DNA from: Gemmatimonadota bacterium
Lineage (GTDB): Bacteria > Gemmatimonadota > Gemmatimonadetes > Longimicrobiales > RSA9
Assembly: GCA_016207445.1 (NCBI GenBank)
Contig: JACQPS010000200.1
Span: 1 to 6,190 of the forward strand
Length of the DNA stretch: 6,190 bases
Reading direction: 5' to 3'
Position 1 is the first letter of the stretch, and every line of letters starts with the position of its first letter. Both the position numbers and the translations under genes were made by a program. The notes under the pieces were generated by a model. The model was not told where the DNA came from, did not search any database, and saw nothing but the letters and a program-made list of their open reading frames with translations. This document shows positions 5,820 to 6,190 of the stretch, piece after piece.

Positions 5820-5828
5820 TGTGGAAAC
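5820..5828 (-). promoter_or_regulatory. DnaA-box-like site 1 (inverted)
   Basis: On the minus strand it reads GTTTCCACA, 7 of 9 matches to TTATCCACA. It faces the next site: their TGTGGA and TCCACA halves form an inverted pair 25 bp apart. Confidence 0.45.
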
Positions 5829-5847
5829 GCGGTGCGTAGCTCCATGG

Positions 5848-5856
5848 TTCTCCACA
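5848..5856 (+). promoter_or_regulatory. DnaA-box-like site 2
   Basis: TTCTCCACA, 8 of 9 matches to TTATCCACA. This is the best box in the dnaA-dnaN gap. Confidence 0.7.
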
Positions 5857-5909
5857 CCCCCGTGGTGCACTGTGGGCGATCGGCAAAGCAACGCGGACCA
5901 GCGCGCACG

Positions 5910-5918
5910 CTCTCCACA
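5910..5918 (+). promoter_or_regulatory. DnaA-box-like site 3
   Basis: CTCTCCACA, 7 of 9 matches to TTATCCACA. It shares the TCTCCAC core with sites 2 and 4 and starts 62 bp after site 2. Confidence 0.5.
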
Positions 5919-5976
5919 GTCGGCGGCATGGGCGGACGCGCCAGCGCGCCGCGGCATCTCGGCCGCGCGCGACCCG

Positions 5977-5985
5977 TTCTCCACG
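5977..5985 (+). promoter_or_regulatory. DnaA-box-like site 4, next to the unwinding region
   Basis: TTCTCCACG, 7 of 9 matches to TTATCCACA, and third copy of the TCTCCAC core. It starts 67 bp after site 3 and lies 13 bp before the triplet run and AT-rich patch, the place expected for the box that loads DnaA onto single strands. Confidence 0.5.
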
Positions 5986-5998
5986 TCGTACACAGTCC

Positions 5999-6020
5999 CT
6001 ACTACGACGACGTTTAATAT
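5999..6020 (+). other. Candidate DNA unwinding element
   Basis: A triplet run CTA CTA CGA CGA CGT TTA leads into TTTAATAT, the most AT-rich patch of the gap. On the lower strand, read 3' to 5', the triplets are GAT GAT GCT GCT GCA AAT. The first two and the last fit the DnaA-trio rule (G/A, A, T/A); the middle three have C for the central A. Confidence 0.45.
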
Positions 6021-6059
6021 CTGCCTAAGACGCATCAACGCATTCTGCTGTGCAGTCGC

Positions 6060-6087
6060 TTGACCCGTGCAACTGCACGGGCATACG
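6060..6087 (+). promoter_or_regulatory. Candidate dnaN promoter
   Basis: TTGACC (6060-6065), 16-bp spacer, CATACG (6082-6087). The -35 is the same hexamer as for rpmH; the -10 keeps only ATA of the consensus. It would start dnaN transcription about 30 bases before the ATG, independent of dnaA. Confidence 0.4.
6064..6081. promoter_or_regulatory. Palindromic operator-like site in the dnaN promoter
   Basis: CCCGTGCA and TGCACGGG are perfect 8-bp inverted arms separated by AC. The site lies almost exactly between the candidate -35 and -10, a classic repressor position. It is not the usual LexA box of known groups. No T-tract follows, so a terminator is unlikely. Confidence 0.5.
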
Positions 6088-6122
6088 GAGGGCGGGACAG
6101 CTCGATTCGAGGGGACAGGGCC

Positions 6123-6190
6123 ATGAAATTCACCATTACGCGGGAGCACCTGCAGCAGGGTCTGGCGGCGGTCGGCGCGAGCATCCCCAC
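6123..6190 (+). CDS. dnaN: DNA polymerase III beta sliding clamp (start only)
   Basis: Only the first 22 complete codons are in the window: MKFTITREHLQQGLAAVGAS and on to IP. This matches the N-terminus of DnaN, the ring-shaped clamp that tethers the replicative polymerase to DNA. The position directly after dnaA supports the call. A good ribosome site, GAGGGGA (6109-6115), lies seven bases before the ATG, in contrast to dnaA. The gene continues beyond the right edge. Confidence 0.93.
   Translation, partial: MKFTITREHLQQGLAAVGASIP

Larger units (their letters stand above)
5815..6122. other. Probable replication origin (oriC), dnaA-dnaN gap
   Basis: A 308-bp non-coding gap in the classic oriC position. 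It holds four imperfect DnaA boxes (5820-5828, 5848-5856, 5910-5918, 5977-5985), a triplet run (5999-6016), an AT-rich patch TTTAATAT (6013-6020), and a dnaN promoter candidate. The order box, short spacer, triplets, AT-rich patch matches the unwinding region described for Bacillus-type origins. The boxes are weaker than the one upstream of dnaA, so a bipartite origin using both gaps is possible. Confidence 0.7.

Noticed and set aside
5871..5879. Possible fifth DnaA box (minus strand TCGCCCACA)
   Set aside because: Only 6 of 9 matches, with C in place of the conserved T at position 4; expected by chance in this sequence.
4411..5886. Long minus-strand open frame of 491 codons opposite dnaA
   Set aside because: It mirrors dnaA, which has every expected motif. 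In high-GC DNA the antisense frame stays open through codon bias, and this product matches no family.
1..6190. CRISPR array, tRNA or rRNA gene, intact insertion sequence
   Set aside because: I saw no regularly spaced repeats, no cloverleaf-type sequence, no rRNA-like stretch and no transposase motif anywhere in the window.

Overview
This window is a chromosomal replication-origin neighbourhood from a high-GC bacterium. The order on the minus strand is yidC, yidD, rnpA, rpmH (transcribed from high to low coordinates). Divergent dnaA and then the start of dnaN follow on the plus strand. YidC has a full periplasmic domain, so the organism is diderm. The lipoprotein style, the long Ala/Pro linker in YidC and the kinds of short dispersed repeats between genes suggest Gemmatimonadota or a neighbouring phylum. 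That placement is an inference of moderate to low confidence, because no rRNA or other decisive marker is present.

Layout. Bases 1-207 are non-coding, with a possible promoter. Bases 208-696 encode a small lipoprotein of unknown function. Bases 697-1248 contain no convincing gene but hold two near-perfect parS centromere sites about 50 bp apart and a short direct and inverted repeat. Bases 1249-1545 encode an acylphosphatase. Between this gene and the converging yidC lies a 154-bp inverted-repeat element built from CGCAAAG heptamers. yidC occupies 1738-3399 on the minus strand. Upstream of it, 3400-3524 carries a second repeat cluster, followed by yidD (overlapping rnpA), rnpA and rpmH. The rpmH-dnaA gap holds back-to-back candidate promoters and one perfect DnaA box, TTATCCACA, overlapping the dnaA -35. 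dnaA fills 4429-5814. The 308-bp gap before dnaN looks like the replication origin: four imperfect DnaA boxes, a triplet run resembling DnaA-trios, an AT-rich patch, and a candidate dnaN promoter with an 18-bp palindrome in its spacer. dnaN begins at 6123 and runs off the window.

How the parts fit. dnaA and dnaN encode the initiator and the sliding clamp, and the parS sites would load ParB near the origin for chromosome segregation. The minus-strand cluster makes ribosomal protein L34, the RNase P protein and two membrane-protein insertion factors. No new multi-gene system is visible. The most interesting material is non-coding: origin architecture, the dnaN operator-like palindrome, the parS pair without parAB in the window, and three different repeat elements in the gaps.
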